64,000 nucleotides of DNA from Sphingopyxis panaciterrae (lineage in GTDB: Bacteria; Pseudomonadota; Alphaproteobacteria; Sphingomonadales; Sphingomonadaceae), in NCBI RefSeq assembly GCF_011762125.1, contig NZ_JAASQN010000001.1, positions 868,001 to 932,000 on the forward strand, written 5' to 3'. A program made the translations under genes and the position numbers. This document shows positions 24,432 through 35,713 of the stretch, one piece after another (positions within the stretch are counted from its first letter, which is position 1; every line of letters begins with the position of its first letter). Under the pieces are notes generated by a model. It saw only the letters and a list, made by a program, of their open reading frames with translations. It had not been told where the DNA came from and ran no database searches.

Positions 24432-25928
24432 TCAGGCGGCCAGCACGCTGTTTTCGCCCATGCCGATATCGTCGCCGCTCGCCCACACGGTGTGCGTGCC
24501 CGAACAGATGCGTTCGGGCAGAATGATCCGGCACACCGGCCCTGCGGCGATATTCTTCGCGTCGATCAGCACGCATTCGGAACGGTCGGTTTCGAGGTCG
24601 GCGATAAAGGAGACGAGATAGCCGTCGTCCTCGTCCTTCGCATCGATACGCGGCGCGAACGGGGCTTCGCTGCCGAACCGGCCGGGGCCGAACTCGTAGC
24701 TCTCGCTCGTCCGCGCGTTCAGGTCGTGCTTCACGAGGCCGCGGAACAGGAACCAGCCGGGCTCGGGGATCGCGCTATAGGCGTAGCGATAGGGCTTGCC
24801 CGCATAGCGATGGTTGAACATGCCGAATTCGAGGTCGCGATCGTCGAGCCTTTGCTCCTTGGTCTCGCCGGTCTTGAGGTTGAAGCGCCAGCGGTGGAGG
24901 CGCGGCTTGAGCAATCCCTGGTCGAGATAGGCCATCATCCGCTCGAGCCCCTCGGGCGCGTCCGGATAGGATTTCGGCATCGGCTCTTCCTGATAATAGC
25001 CGTCGAGGATGATCTCGTCGCCTTCCTCCCACGCGTTCAGCCAGTGCAGCGTGTAGGTCGGTTCGGCCTCGAACCAGCGGATATCCTCTGGTTGACCGTG
25101 GCGCGGGATGATCGCGAAGCGCGTCTTCTCGTCGGGATGGAACTGGACGACATGCAGGTTGCGTTCGAGAAGCCCCTCGTTCCAATAGAGCGGCATGTCG
25201 TTGAGAATCGTGTAATTCTTGGTGAACGCCATGTCGTGCGGCAGGCGCGGTCCGGCGAGCGGCACGGGGATATAATGCTTGAGCCTGTTGTCGGCGCCGA
25301 CGACGCCATAATGCATGTAGGGGGCGTGCTTCGAATAGTTGAAGAACATCAGCTCGCCGGTCGCGAGATCGACCTTGCAATGCGCTGAAATGCCGTCGAG
25401 CGGCACCCAGCTTTCGGTGCCATATTGTTCGAGCGTGAAGGGGTCGAGACGATAGGCTTCGCCGCATTGGTAGAAGGTCGAAATGATCCTGCCCGCATGG
25501 ATCGCGACGTCGGTCGAGCTTGAATCCTTGAGCCACTCTTGCGCCCCCCAGCCGTGGCGCGTCGATTTATGCGGCGGCTCCATCAACCCCGCCCACAACG
25601 AACGCCCGGCTTCCTTCTCGGCCTCGAACCCCTTGGTGCGCACGAAACGGCTGCGATAGCTGGCGCGGCCGTCCTTGAAGCTGATCGCATGGATGAAACC
25701 GTCGCCGTCGAACGGGTGATAGCGGCCGATCGGCTCGTGAATCTGGTTCTCGCCGGTCCGCACGTAAACCCCGTCGATGTCGGTCGGGATCGTTCCGGTC
25801 ACCTCGGTATCGCCATTGGCGAAGATCGCGTTCCACTCGTTGTACGTCGGGCGCCACGCGTCCTTCATATAGGGGTGGTTGTTTGGCTGGATCGTGGCCG
25901 TGATTGTCTCGACGAGTTCGGCGGTCAT
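24432..25928 (-). CDS. Carotenoid-cleavage-type oxygenase (RPE65/lignostilbene dioxygenase family)
   Basis: A 498-residue non-haem iron oxygenase that cleaves C=C bonds. The four iron-binding His residues are in their expected contexts: His183 (ISAHCKVD), His231 (LPHDMAFT), His295 (YTLHWLNAW) and His479 (SGTHTVWAS). The seven-bladed propeller N-terminus (WNAIFANGDTEVTGTIPTDIDGVYVRTGENQ) is intact. Bacterial members cleave lignostilbenes, isoeugenol-type phenylpropenes, resveratrol or apocarotenoids. The sequence alone does not pick one. ATG 25928 overlaps the end of the nitronate monooxygenase gene (ATGA). No signal peptide, so it acts in the cytoplasm after import by receptor 2. Confidence 0.94.
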   Translation of the reverse strand: MTAELVETITATIQPNNHPYMKDAWRPTYNEWNAIFANGDTEVTGTIPTDIDGVYVRTGENQIHEPIGRYHPFDGDGFIHAISFKDGRASYRSRFVRTKGFEAEKEAGRSLWAGLMEPPHKSTRHGWGAQEWLKDSSSTDVAIHAGRIISTFYQCGEAYRLDPFTLEQYGTESWVPLDGISAHCKVDLATGELMFFNYSKHAPYMHYGVVGADNRLKHYIPVPLAGPRLPHDMAFTKNYTILNDMPLYWNEGLLERNLHVVQFHPDEKTRFAIIPRHGQPEDIRWFEAEPTYTLHWLNAWEEGDEIILDGYYQEEPMPKSYPDAPEGLERMMAYLDQGLLKPRLHRWRFNLKTGETKEQRLDDRDLEFGMFNHRYAGKPYRYAYSAIPEPGWFLFRGLVKHDLNARTSESYEFGPGRFGSEAPFAPRIDAKDEDDGYLVSFIADLETDRSECVLIDAKNIAAGPVCRIILPERICSGTHTVWASGDDIGMGENSVLAA

Positions 25929-26899
25929 GCGGGGACTCCTTGGGCTGCTGCAAAGCGCGGCCTTGCGGCAGCGGCATCATATTCCTTCACGAGGTGGTCG
26001 ACGATAGCCGCGACGGGTTCCACTGCGCGGACGGCACCGACGCCTTGGCCGGCGGACCAGACATTCTTCCACGCCTTGGCATCGTCCTGCGCGTCCGAGA
26101 AGTTGGGGCGTTTGTCCTCCGGCATGTTGACGGGGTCGTATCCCGCAGCGATCAGGCTGGATTTCAGCCAGTTGGCGGTCACGCCGGTGATGCCTTTCGA
26201 CGGCACAATATCCTCGGCGCCCGCGGCCACGACCATATCCTTGTAACCCGGCACCGCCATGCTCTCGGCACAGGCGATCAGCGAGGTCCCGAGATAGGCG
26301 AAGTCGGCACCCAATATTTCAGCAGCGCGCACCGCATGGCCGGTCGAGATCGCGCCGCCGAGCACCAGCGGCCCGCCCCAGAATTGCCGCACCTCCTCGA
26401 CGAAGGCGAAGCCTGCGGTCGCGCCGGTATGCCCGCCCGCGCCCGCGGCGACGAGCACGAGGCCGTCGACCCCGGCCGCCGCGGCCTTGCGCGCGAAACC
26501 GACCGAATTGACATCGGCGAAGACGAGCCCGCCATAGCTGTGGATTTCCTCGACCACGCGTGCCGGGCTGCCGAGCGCGGTGATCACCAGCGGTACCTTG
26601 TGGCGGACGACGCAGGCGAGGTCCTCCGCAAGGCGGCTGTTCGACGGATGGACGACGAGATTGACCGCCCACGCCGCCGCTTCGGGATCGTTCGACAGCG
26701 CGGCGTCGATTCGGCCTATCCAGTCTTCAAGGTCTGCCGACGTGCGCGCATTGGGAGCGGGGAAGCTGCCGATCACACCTGATCGCGACGCGGCGATCAC
26801 CATCTCGGGACCCGACACAAGGAACATCGGCGCGGCGATCGCGGGCAGCCGCAAATTGCGCGTTAGCGCAGGTGGAAGGCCGTTTTTCGGCACTGTCAT
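25925..26899 (-). CDS. Nitronate monooxygenase (2-nitropropane dioxygenase-like) flavoprotein
   Basis: A 324-residue FMN-dependent TIM-barrel protein. Seen: LRLPAIAAPMFLVSGPEMVIAASRSGVIGSFPA at the N-terminus, the VLVAAGAGGHTGATAGFAFVEEV phosphate/FMN-binding region and GGAISTGHAVRAAEILGADFAYLGTSLIA. Members oxidise nitronates, but many relatives in catabolic clusters act as enoyl reductases or have unknown roles, so the name is only a family label. First gene of the minus-strand operon that runs to 20334. It is divergent from TonB receptor 2. Confidence 0.88.
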   Translation of the reverse strand: MTVPKNGLPPALTRNLRLPAIAAPMFLVSGPEMVIAASRSGVIGSFPAPNARTSADLEDWIGRIDAALSNDPEAAAWAVNLVVHPSNSRLAEDLACVVRHKVPLVITALGSPARVVEEIHSYGGLVFADVNSVGFARKAAAAGVDGLVLVAAGAGGHTGATAGFAFVEEVRQFWGGPLVLGGAISTGHAVRAAEILGADFAYLGTSLIACAESMAVPGYKDMVVAAGAEDIVPSKGITGVTANWLKSSLIAAGYDPVNMPEDKRPNFSDAQDDAKAWKNVWSAGQGVGAVRAVEPVAAIVDHLVKEYDAAAARPRFAAAQGVPA

Positions 26900-26915
26900 G
26901 CTCTCCCGAATTATC

Positions 26916-26935
26916 TTACTTGCATAGTGATACTT
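26916..26935. promoter_or_regulatory. Candidate regulator site between the nitronate monooxygenase and TonB receptor 2
   Basis: A direct repeat, TTACTT at 26916-26921 and ATACTT at 26930-26935, sits in the 110-bp divergent promoter region. Direct half-sites on one face of the helix could bind the tandem HxlR protein encoded at 29406. This is tentative. Confidence 0.3.
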
Positions 26936-27009
26936 AAAGACGATAAGAGTCGCAAGGCCAGAATGACATCGCGGGAGCCAACCCGACGATGGTGGGAGGG
27001 AGAGAGAAG

Positions 27010-29298
27010 ATGAAGAAGCGTTTTGCCGTGCTGGTCGCCGCGTCGGCGCTCGCGAGCCCCGGGATCGCCTTTGCGCAGGATACCGCGCCCGCCGAAGAGC
27101 GCGGCGGGCTTGAGGAAATCATCGTCACCGCGCAGAAGCGCGCCGAGGGATTGTCCGACGTGCCGATCTCGATCTCGGCGATCAGCGGCAAGCAGGTCGA
27201 GAATTACGGCCAGACCAACCTTGAACAGATCAGCTCGTCGGTCCCGAACCTGAAGATCACTCAGACCGCGATCGCCAACCGCATCGCGATCCGCGGCATC
27301 GCATCGGGCGACAACAAGGGCTTTGAACAGTCGGTCGCGATGTTCGTCGACGGCGTCTATTACGGCCGCGACCAGCTGTCGCGCCTGCCGCTGATCGACA
27401 TGGAGAGGGTCGAGGTGCTGCGCGGGCCGCAGCCGACCCTGTTCGGCAAGAATGCGATTGCCGGCGCGGTCAACATCACCACCCGCAGCCCGACCGACGA
27501 GTTCGAGGGCATGGTCAGCGGCCTCTATGAGTTCAACCACAAGGAATTCCAGCTCACCGGCGTGCTGTCGGGACCGCTGACCGAAGGCGTCGAGGCGCGT
27601 GTCGTCGGCTATTATCGTAAGATGGACGGCTATTTCTACAATACCAAGCTCGACCGCGATGAGCCGAACGTCGATGAAAAATATTTCCGCGGCAAGCTGG
27701 AATTCGACCGCGGCGGGCCGTTCGCCGCCGAGCTGAAGCTGGAATATGCCGATTTCGAAACGAAGGGGCAGCCCCGCGACGTGTTCGGCGCGGTCGGCAA
27801 TTACAACGCGGTCTTCCAGGGGCCGTTCTTCGTCGACACCACCCCCGATTATGTTCGCGCCGATAATGGTTATGAAAGCCGCAACAAGGTGTTCGGCGCC
27901 ACGCTCAACGCCGATCTCGAAATCGGCGAGCATACGCTGACCTCGATCTCGTCGCTGCTCGATTACAAGACGCGCGAGGTCGTCGATGTCGATTTCTCGG
28001 GCATCAGCTTCCTCGACGGCACCAATTTGCGCGAGGATTATCGCCAGTACTCGCAGGAGTTGCGGTTGACTTCACCCGGCGGCGAGACCTTCAACTATAT
28101 TGCCGGCGTCTATTACCAGCATGCGAAGCTCGACGTGCAGGATTTCACGCTGTTCAATTCGACCTTCCTGGCGCTGGGGCCGCCGTTCAATGCAATCGGC
28201 GATACACGCAACGACCGCGACTATGCCCAGAAGTCGGACCTGATTTCGGGCTTCGCGCAGGGCGAGCTGGCGCTCAGCGACCGGTTCCGCATCACTGCGG
28301 GCGCGCGTTTCAACCATGAAAAGAAGAGCGGCAGCCGCACGCTGGCGATCGTTCAGGGGCCGCTCAATAGCTTCAACCCGCTGCTCGTCGCGGCGACTTT
28401 CCGCGCGCTCAACATCGAGGCGCACAGCGTCTCGGGCAAGATCAGCGAAGACAGCTTCAACCCGATGGTCAATGTGCAGTATGACGCCACTGATGATCTG
28501 ATGCTCTACGGCTCCTATGCCAGGGGCACCAAGGCGGGCGGCTTCGACATCCGTTCGAACTCGCTGCCGGGATCGACGACCGTCGCCAAGCCCGGCGCGT
28601 TCGAATTCGAGGACGAGAGCGCTGACAATTTCGAGGCAGGACTGAAATACAAGGGGCGTAATATCGCCTTCAACCTGTCGCTGTACCGGACGAAGTATAA
28701 GGATTTGCAGGTCAATATCTTTGACGGCACGCTGAACTTCAACGTGCGCAACGCTGCGGGGGCACGGACGCAGGGGGTCGAAGCCGACTTCCGCGCGGCG
28801 GTTGCCGACGGGCTGACGATCAGCGGTGCGGTCGCCTATCTCGACTTCAAATTCACCAATTTCACCGACGGCCAATGCTATTATCTGCAGGTCCCGGGGC
28901 CGGGCGGCTTCTGCGACTATTCGGGCAAGCGCAATGCGCTCAGCCCCAAATGGTCGGGCAACCTCAATGTCGATTATACGACGCCGGTGACGAGCGACAT
29001 GAAGGTCGCGTTCAACATCAACGCCGACTTCTCCTCCTCCTATATTGCGTCGGCGAACCTCGACCCGCGCACGCATCAGGACGGTTATGCGAAGCTCGGC
29101 GCGCGGCTGGCGCTGGCAGAGGTCGACGATCGCTGGGAAGTCGCGGTCATCGGCCGCAACCTGACCAATCAGCGGATATTGCAGACGGCCAGTTCGATGC
29201 CGCTGGCGACGACGATCACCCGCAATGCCGGCAATGCCTATAACGGCATCGTCGACCGGCCGCGGACGATCGCAGTGCAGTTGACCGGGCGGTTCTGA
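27010..29298 (+). CDS. TonB-dependent outer-membrane receptor 2
   Basis: A 762-residue receptor. It has a signal peptide (MKKRFAVLVAASALASPGIAFAQ), TonB-box-like EEIIVTAQKR at about 38-47, a plug domain (NLEQISSSVPNLKI, IRGIASGD, FVDGVYYGRDQLSRLPLIDMERVEVLRGPQPTLFGKNAIAGAV in pieces), the barrel, and the C-terminal VQLTGRF with final Phe. ATG 27010 is chosen over 26989 because a purine-rich ribosome site (GGGAGGGAGAGAGAAG) lies directly upstream. Divergent from the carotenoid-oxygenase operon, it probably imports that operon's substrate. A hairpin follows the stop codon. Confidence 0.95.
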   Translation: MKKRFAVLVAASALASPGIAFAQDTAPAEERGGLEEIIVTAQKRAEGLSDVPISISAISGKQVENYGQTNLEQISSSVPNLKITQTAIANRIAIRGIASGDNKGFEQSVAMFVDGVYYGRDQLSRLPLIDMERVEVLRGPQPTLFGKNAIAGAVNITTRSPTDEFEGMVSGLYEFNHKEFQLTGVLSGPLTEGVEARVVGYYRKMDGYFYNTKLDRDEPNVDEKYFRGKLEFDRGGPFAAELKLEYADFETKGQPRDVFGAVGNYNAVFQGPFFVDTTPDYVRADNGYESRNKVFGATLNADLEIGEHTLTSISSLLDYKTREVVDVDFSGISFLDGTNLREDYRQYSQELRLTSPGGETFNYIAGVYYQHAKLDVQDFTLFNSTFLALGPPFNAIGDTRNDRDYAQKSDLISGFAQGELALSDRFRITAGARFNHEKKSGSRTLAIVQGPLNSFNPLLVAATFRALNIEAHSVSGKISEDSFNPMVNVQYDATDDLMLYGSYARGTKAGGFDIRSNSLPGSTTVAKPGAFEFEDESADNFEAGLKYKGRNIAFNLSLYRTKYKDLQVNIFDGTLNFNVRNAAGARTQGVEADFRAAVADGLTISGAVAYLDFKFTNFTDGQCYYLQVPGPGGFCDYSGKRNALSPKWSGNLNVDYTTPVTSDMKVAFNINADFSSSYIASANLDPRTHQDGYAKLGARLALAEVDDRWEVAVIGRNLTNQRILQTASSMPLATTITRNAGNAYNGIVDRPRTIAVQLTGRF

Positions 29299-29306
29299 TG
29301 CGCTGG

Positions 29307-29333
29307 GGGAGGGCGGTTCGCCGCCGCCCTCCC
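29307..29333 (+). terminator. Hairpin after TonB receptor 2
   Basis: GGGAGGGCGG pairs with CCGCCCTCCC around a seven-base loop, nine bases after the receptor stop codon. The stem is strong, but no T-run follows, so it may act as a Rho-assisted or 3'-stabilising structure rather than a classical intrinsic terminator. Confidence 0.5.
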
Positions 29334-29405
29334 GCCATGGGTACCGGCCTTGCCGCCGCACCGCCCTTGGTCTAGGGGCGGCACCGACTGAAGGATGGCC
29401 ATGGC

Positions 29406-31942
<2,537 letters not shown>

Positions 31943-31951
31943 GGCGGGCCG

Positions 31952-33139
31952 ATGACGCCTGCCGCACGCATTCAGGCGGCGATCGAGATCCTCGACGCCA
32001 TTGCCGCCGCCGCGCGTGACGGCGGACCACCCGCCGACGCGATCTTTGCCGACGCGATGCGTTCGCGCCGTTATGCGGGGTCGAAGGATCGCCGCGCGAT
32101 CCGCGGCCATGTCTATGACGCGATTCGCCTGGTGCGGTCGGCTCCGGCGTCGGGCCGTGCGGCGATGCTGGCGCTGGTCGATGCCGATCCGGGCCTCGCT
32201 TCGCTGTTCGACGGGTCGGGTTATGGACCCGCGCCGATTGCGCCGGACGAGGCGCGCGCCGAAACCGGGTTGGCGGCGGACGCGCTGGTCGCATTGTTCG
32301 ACCCGCTGGTGGAAGGCGAGGGCGAAGCGATGCTCGCCCGCGCGCCGCTCGACCTGCGCGCCAATCGGCTCAAGGCGGCGCGCGACGATCTGGCCGTGCT
32401 GTTTCCCCAAGGTAAGGCGATCGCCGGGCTGGCGGATGGTTGGCGGCTGCCGCCCGAAACCGCGGCGGTGCAGGATCCGGCCTATCTGGACGGGCAATAT
32501 GAGGTTCAGGACGCGGCGAGCCAATATGCCTCGCTGGCGCTCGCCGCGGCCGCGGATCTGCCGATCGTCGATCTTTGCGCCGGCGCGGGGGGCAAGACGC
32601 TCGCCATCGCGTCGGCGACCGGCGACGGTGCCGACATATTGGCGTGCGATACGAACCGCGCGCGGCTTCAGCAATTGCCGCCGCGCGCAGCCCGCGCTGG
32701 CGCGGTGCGCATCGAAACGCGGCTGCTCAATCCGGGCCAGGAAGCCGAGATGCTCGCTGACTGGCACGGCCGCGCGGCTCGGGTCTTCGTCGATGCGCCC
32801 TGTTCGGGCAGCGGTACTTGGCGGCGTAGCCCCGAACTGCGCTGGCGCCTTACGCCGGCGCGGCTCGACCGCCATCTTGCCGACCAGCGGAAACTGATCG
32901 ACCTTGGAGCCGGTCTGGTGGCGCCGGGCGGCAAACTCCTCTATGCGGTCTGCTCGATCATCGAGCGCGAGGGGCGGGCACAGGTGGACGATTTTCTGAA
33001 CCGGCATAGCGGCTGGACTGCCGATAGCGGTTATCTGCCCGAGGGTGTCGGCCGCGCGGCGGGTGGCGGATATCTGCTGACTCCGGGGCACGACCAATGC
33101 GATGGCTTTTTTCTCGCGCGGCTGACGGCGCCATGTTAG
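31952..33139 (+). CDS. RsmB/NOP family rRNA (cytosine-C5)-methyltransferase
   Basis: A 395-residue SAM-dependent RNA m5C methyltransferase. Seen: an N-terminal NusB-like helical domain (AIEILDAIAAAARDGGPPADAIFADAMRSRRY, then RRAIRGHVYDAIR), the SAM motif VDLCAGAGGKTLAIA, and the two family cysteines in VDAPCSGSGTWRRSPE and YAVCSIIEREG. It is probably the 16S rRNA methyltransferase of the RsmB group. The substrate base cannot be fixed from sequence, so no symbol is given. Confidence 0.9.
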   Translation: MTPAARIQAAIEILDAIAAAARDGGPPADAIFADAMRSRRYAGSKDRRAIRGHVYDAIRLVRSAPASGRAAMLALVDADPGLASLFDGSGYGPAPIAPDEARAETGLAADALVALFDPLVEGEGEAMLARAPLDLRANRLKAARDDLAVLFPQGKAIAGLADGWRLPPETAAVQDPAYLDGQYEVQDAASQYASLALAAAADLPIVDLCAGAGGKTLAIASATGDGADILACDTNRARLQQLPPRAARAGAVRIETRLLNPGQEAEMLADWHGRAARVFVDAPCSGSGTWRRSPELRWRLTPARLDRHLADQRKLIDLGAGLVAPGGKLLYAVCSIIEREGRAQVDDFLNRHSGWTADSGYLPEGVGRAAGGGYLLTPGHDQCDGFFLARLTAPC

Positions 33140-33171
33140 CATCGCCGGCAATGAAGCGATGGGAGAATGCA

Positions 33172-33696
33172 ATGCGCGTTGGTTTCCTGGCCGTGGCCGC
33201 CGGTCTTGTCCTCGCCAGCCTGCCGACGGCGTCCGACGCGCAGCGCGCCGACAACGACATTCTCCCGCGCTCGACCGCGCTGCAGGAGGAAGGTGTCAAG
33301 GCGCAGGGCGCCGGCGACCTCGATCGCGCGATCGACTATTATGAATCGGCGCTTGCGGCCGACCCGCGCAACCGTTCGGCGATCATCGCCCTGGCGCAGG
33401 TCGCGCGGGCGCAAGGCCTGCCGGGCAAGGCGATCGGGCTGTACCGCGAGGCGCAACTGCTCGAACCCAATGACATCGTCGCCCTGACCGGCGAAGGCGA
33501 AGCACTCGCCGACAAGGGCGCGCTCGAGCTTGCCCGCGCAAAGCTGGCCGACGCGCAGCGCATCTGCGCGAGCAAATGCCCGCAGGTCGCGGCGCTGGAA
33601 AAGGCGATTTTGGCGAGCGATTCCAAGCGTGTGGTTGCGGCGGAAACGCTGGTGCCGAAGCCGGTCGTCGCAACGGTGACGACCAGCCAGAACTGA
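33172..33696 (+). CDS. Secreted TPR-repeat protein
   Basis: A 174-residue protein with signal peptide (MRVGFLAVAAGLVLASLPTASDA-Q). Residues about 40-130 hold tetratricopeptide repeats: ALQEEGVKAQGAGDLDRAIDYYESALAADPRNRSAI, then ARAQGLPGKAIGLYREAQLLEPND, then a third one. It should lie in the periplasm or at the inner membrane and mediate protein contacts. ATG 33172 is chosen over 33097 and 33151 because GGGAG sits about six bases upstream and a clean signal peptide results. A conserved sphingomonad hypothetical whose partner is unknown. Confidence 0.82.
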   Translation: MRVGFLAVAAGLVLASLPTASDAQRADNDILPRSTALQEEGVKAQGAGDLDRAIDYYESALAADPRNRSAIIALAQVARAQGLPGKAIGLYREAQLLEPNDIVALTGEGEALADKGALELARAKLADAQRICASKCPQVAALEKAILASDSKRVVAAETLVPKPVVATVTTSQN

Positions 33697-33774
33697 TGCT
33701 GATGCCGTCGCTGGAAAGGCGCTGGCGAAGCAGAATATGGCGGTGACGGTCGGCCCGAGGCGGACCTTTTCTTG

Positions 33775-33850
33775 CCCCGTCGCCCCGGACTTGATCCGGG
33801 GTCCATGACTTCGGCGCTGCAGTGGGTCCCGGATCAGGTCCGGGATGACA
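33775..33850. repeat. Palindromic repeat pair
   Basis: Two hairpin-forming units, CCCCGGACTTGATCCGGGG at 33783-33801 and GTCCCGGATCAGGTCCGGGA near 33826, lie between the TPR gene and the convergent mtgA gene. They are the same class as the units near 5511 and 46275, in the opposite order. Confidence 0.7.
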
Positions 33851-33929
33851 AATTTTGGGACGCAGCGCCCACTCCACCGCAACCGACATCTGCGCTTGAA
33901 CGGCGACCGCGCGCCGCACAGCGTCCGCC

Positions 33930-34637
33930 CTATTTATAGATGCACGCGTCCAGCCCGTCGCGCTTCACCACCCCGATGCGGGCACGGATCGTGTTGCCGT
34001 AACGCCGGGTGAAGCCCGATGGGCTGACCGCTTCGCGCTTCTTGGGCAGCGGCAGGATCGCGGCGATGCGTCCGGCCTCGGCGGGAGTGAGCTTGCCCGC
34101 GCCGTGCCGGAAATAGCGTTGCGCCCCGGCCTCGACGCCATAGGTGCCGATTCCGGTCTCGGCGACGTTCAGGTAAACCTCCATGATCCTACGTTTGCCC
34201 CAGATCTTTTCGATCAGGAAGGTGAACCACACTTCGGGCACCTTACGGATATAGCGGGTCCAGCCCGTACCCTGCCAAAGGAAGACGTTTTTCGCGGTCT
34301 GCTGGCTGATCGTCGACCCGCCGCGCAGGCGTTTGCCCTTGGCGTTGCGCTCGATCGCCTGTTCGATCGCGTCGCGATCGAAGCCGTCATGGCTGCAAAA
34401 TTTGCCGTCCTCGGCAGCGATCGCCGCGGCGACCATGTTGCGGTCGATGCGGGACAGGCCGGTCCAGTCCTTGGTGATGCCGCTGCTGTCCGCAAGCATG
34501 GTGAAGGTCACCGGCGGCGGTACGACGGCATAGATCAGCACCCAGACCACCGAGGCGATGATGAACCACAGCAGCCATTTGAGCGGCCGCAGATACCAGG
34601 GGAGCTTGCGTTGCTTCGCGCGGGAATGGGTTGCCAT
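33930..34637 (-). CDS. mtgA: Monofunctional biosynthetic peptidoglycan transglycosylase
   Basis: A 235-residue family 51 glycosyltransferase that polymerises lipid II into glycan strands. One N-terminal membrane helix (LKWLLWFIIASVVWVLIYAVV, in parts, about 19-39) anchors it in the inner membrane. Seen: AAEDGKFCSHDGF with the catalytic Glu76 (EDxxFxxHxG), RGGSTISQQTAKN (GxSTxxQQ) and RRIMEVYLN with the second Glu region, in family order. Length fits MtgA (no transpeptidase domain). It sits downstream of rpoH on the same strand, separated by a GC-rich hairpin, so it probably has its own promoter. Confidence 0.96.
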   Translation of the reverse strand: MATHSRAKQRKLPWYLRPLKWLLWFIIASVVWVLIYAVVPPPVTFTMLADSSGITKDWTGLSRIDRNMVAAAIAAEDGKFCSHDGFDRDAIEQAIERNAKGKRLRGGSTISQQTAKNVFLWQGTGWTRYIRKVPEVWFTFLIEKIWGKRRIMEVYLNVAETGIGTYGVEAGAQRYFRHGAGKLTPAEAGRIAAILPLPKKREAVSPSGFTRRYGNTIRARIGVVKRDGLDACIYK

Positions 34638-34689
34638 GAGGGCTAACTAACCGCTCCCCGGCATGAGGCAAGCGGGGTTCATCCATAAT

Positions 34690-34715
34690 CACCGCCCCGG
34701 ATCGAATCCGGAGCG
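34690..34715 (-). terminator. Probable rpoH terminator hairpin
   Basis: CGCCCCGGATCGAATCCGGAGCGGGG (positions about 34691-34716) can fold into a GC-rich stem (CCGGAT/ATCCGG core) just beyond the rpoH stop codon and before mtgA on the same strand. No obvious T-run follows. Confidence 0.4.
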
Positions 34716-34730
34716 GGGAAGAGGAGAAAC

Positions 34731-35633
34731 TCAGGCGCCGACCAGCCGCCGGTCGCCGGCCAGTTTCAGCATCGCCTTTTGCAGCTTTTCGAAGGCGCGC
34801 ACCTCGATCTGGCGGACGCGTTCGCGGCTGACGTCATAGACCTGGCTCAGATCCTCGAGCGTCTTCGGATCATCGGTCAGGCGGCGTTCGGTCAGGATGT
34901 GGCGTTCGCGTTCGTTGAGTGTTTCGAGCGCTTCGCTGAGCAGCGCGTGGCGCACGTCGCGTTCCTGCGCCTCGGCGACACGTTCGTCCTGCAGCGGGCC
35001 TTCGTCGCCGAGCAGATCCTGCCACTGGCTGTCGCCATCCTCGCCCATCGGAACGTTCAGCGACGTGTCGCCGCCCATTGCCATGCGGCGGTTCATACTG
35101 GTGACCTCTTCCTCGGTCACGCCGAGGTCGGTCGCGATCTTGGTGAGATGTTCGGGCGTCAGGTCGCCGTCCTCGAACGCCTCTAGGTTGTTCTTCATCC
35201 GGCGCAGGTTGAAGAACAGCTTCTTCTGCGCCGCGGTGGTGCCCATTTTCACGAGGCTCCACGAGCGGAGGATGAATTCCTGGATCGAGGCGCGGATCCA
35301 CCACATCGCATAGGTGGCGAGGCGGAAACCGCGTTCGGGGTCGAACTTCTTCACGCCCTGCATCAGGCCGATATTGCCTTCGCTGATCAACTCGCTGACC
35401 GGCAGGCCATAACCGCGATAGCCCATCGCGATCTTCGCGACGAGACGAAGATGCGATGTCACGAGCTGCGCCGCGGCCTCGCTGTCACCATGCTCCTGAA
35501 AACGCCGGGCAAGCATATATTCCTGCTCGGGCGTCAGCAGCGGAAATTTCCGGATTTCGGCCAGGTAGCGGTTCAGGCTCGCCTCACCGCCGAGCGCGGG
35601 CACCGTGGCCGGAACGTTGCTTTTATTAGCCAT
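34731..35633 (-). CDS. rpoH: Heat-shock sigma factor RpoH (sigma-32)
   Basis: A 300-residue sigma-70 family factor. Seen: region 2 (HLRLVAKIAMGYRGYGLPVSELISEGNIGLMQGV, then RLATYAMWWIRASIQEF), the diagnostic RpoH box AAQKKLFFNLRRMK (about 131-144), and region 4 (LNERERHILTERRL through DVSRERVRQIEVRAFEKLQ). It directs RNA polymerase to heat-shock promoters. DnaK/DnaJ and FtsH control are expected from the family but nothing in the window shows it. ATG 35633 follows the AT-rich 80-bp gap behind rluD, which likely holds the promoter. Confidence 0.98.
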   Translation of the reverse strand: MANKSNVPATVPALGGEASLNRYLAEIRKFPLLTPEQEYMLARRFQEHGDSEAAAQLVTSHLRLVAKIAMGYRGYGLPVSELISEGNIGLMQGVKKFDPERGFRLATYAMWWIRASIQEFILRSWSLVKMGTTAAQKKLFFNLRRMKNNLEAFEDGDLTPEHLTKIATDLGVTEEEVTSMNRRMAMGGDTSLNVPMGEDGDSQWQDLLGDEGPLQDERVAEAQERDVRHALLSEALETLNERERHILTERRLTDDPKTLEDLSQVYDVSRERVRQIEVRAFEKLQKAMLKLAGDRRLVGA

Positions 35634-35713
35634 TGGTAGCGTCTTCCCTAATTTTCAGAGGAGAAATATGCCGCGGTTGGGTCCGGCGGTCGAGATAGAT
35701 TTTTATTCGAAAC

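Noticed and set aside
24432..25928. Naming the oxygenase as lignostilbene dioxygenase or isoeugenol monooxygenase
   Set aside because: The four His are common to the whole family, and the sequence alone does not fix the substrate.
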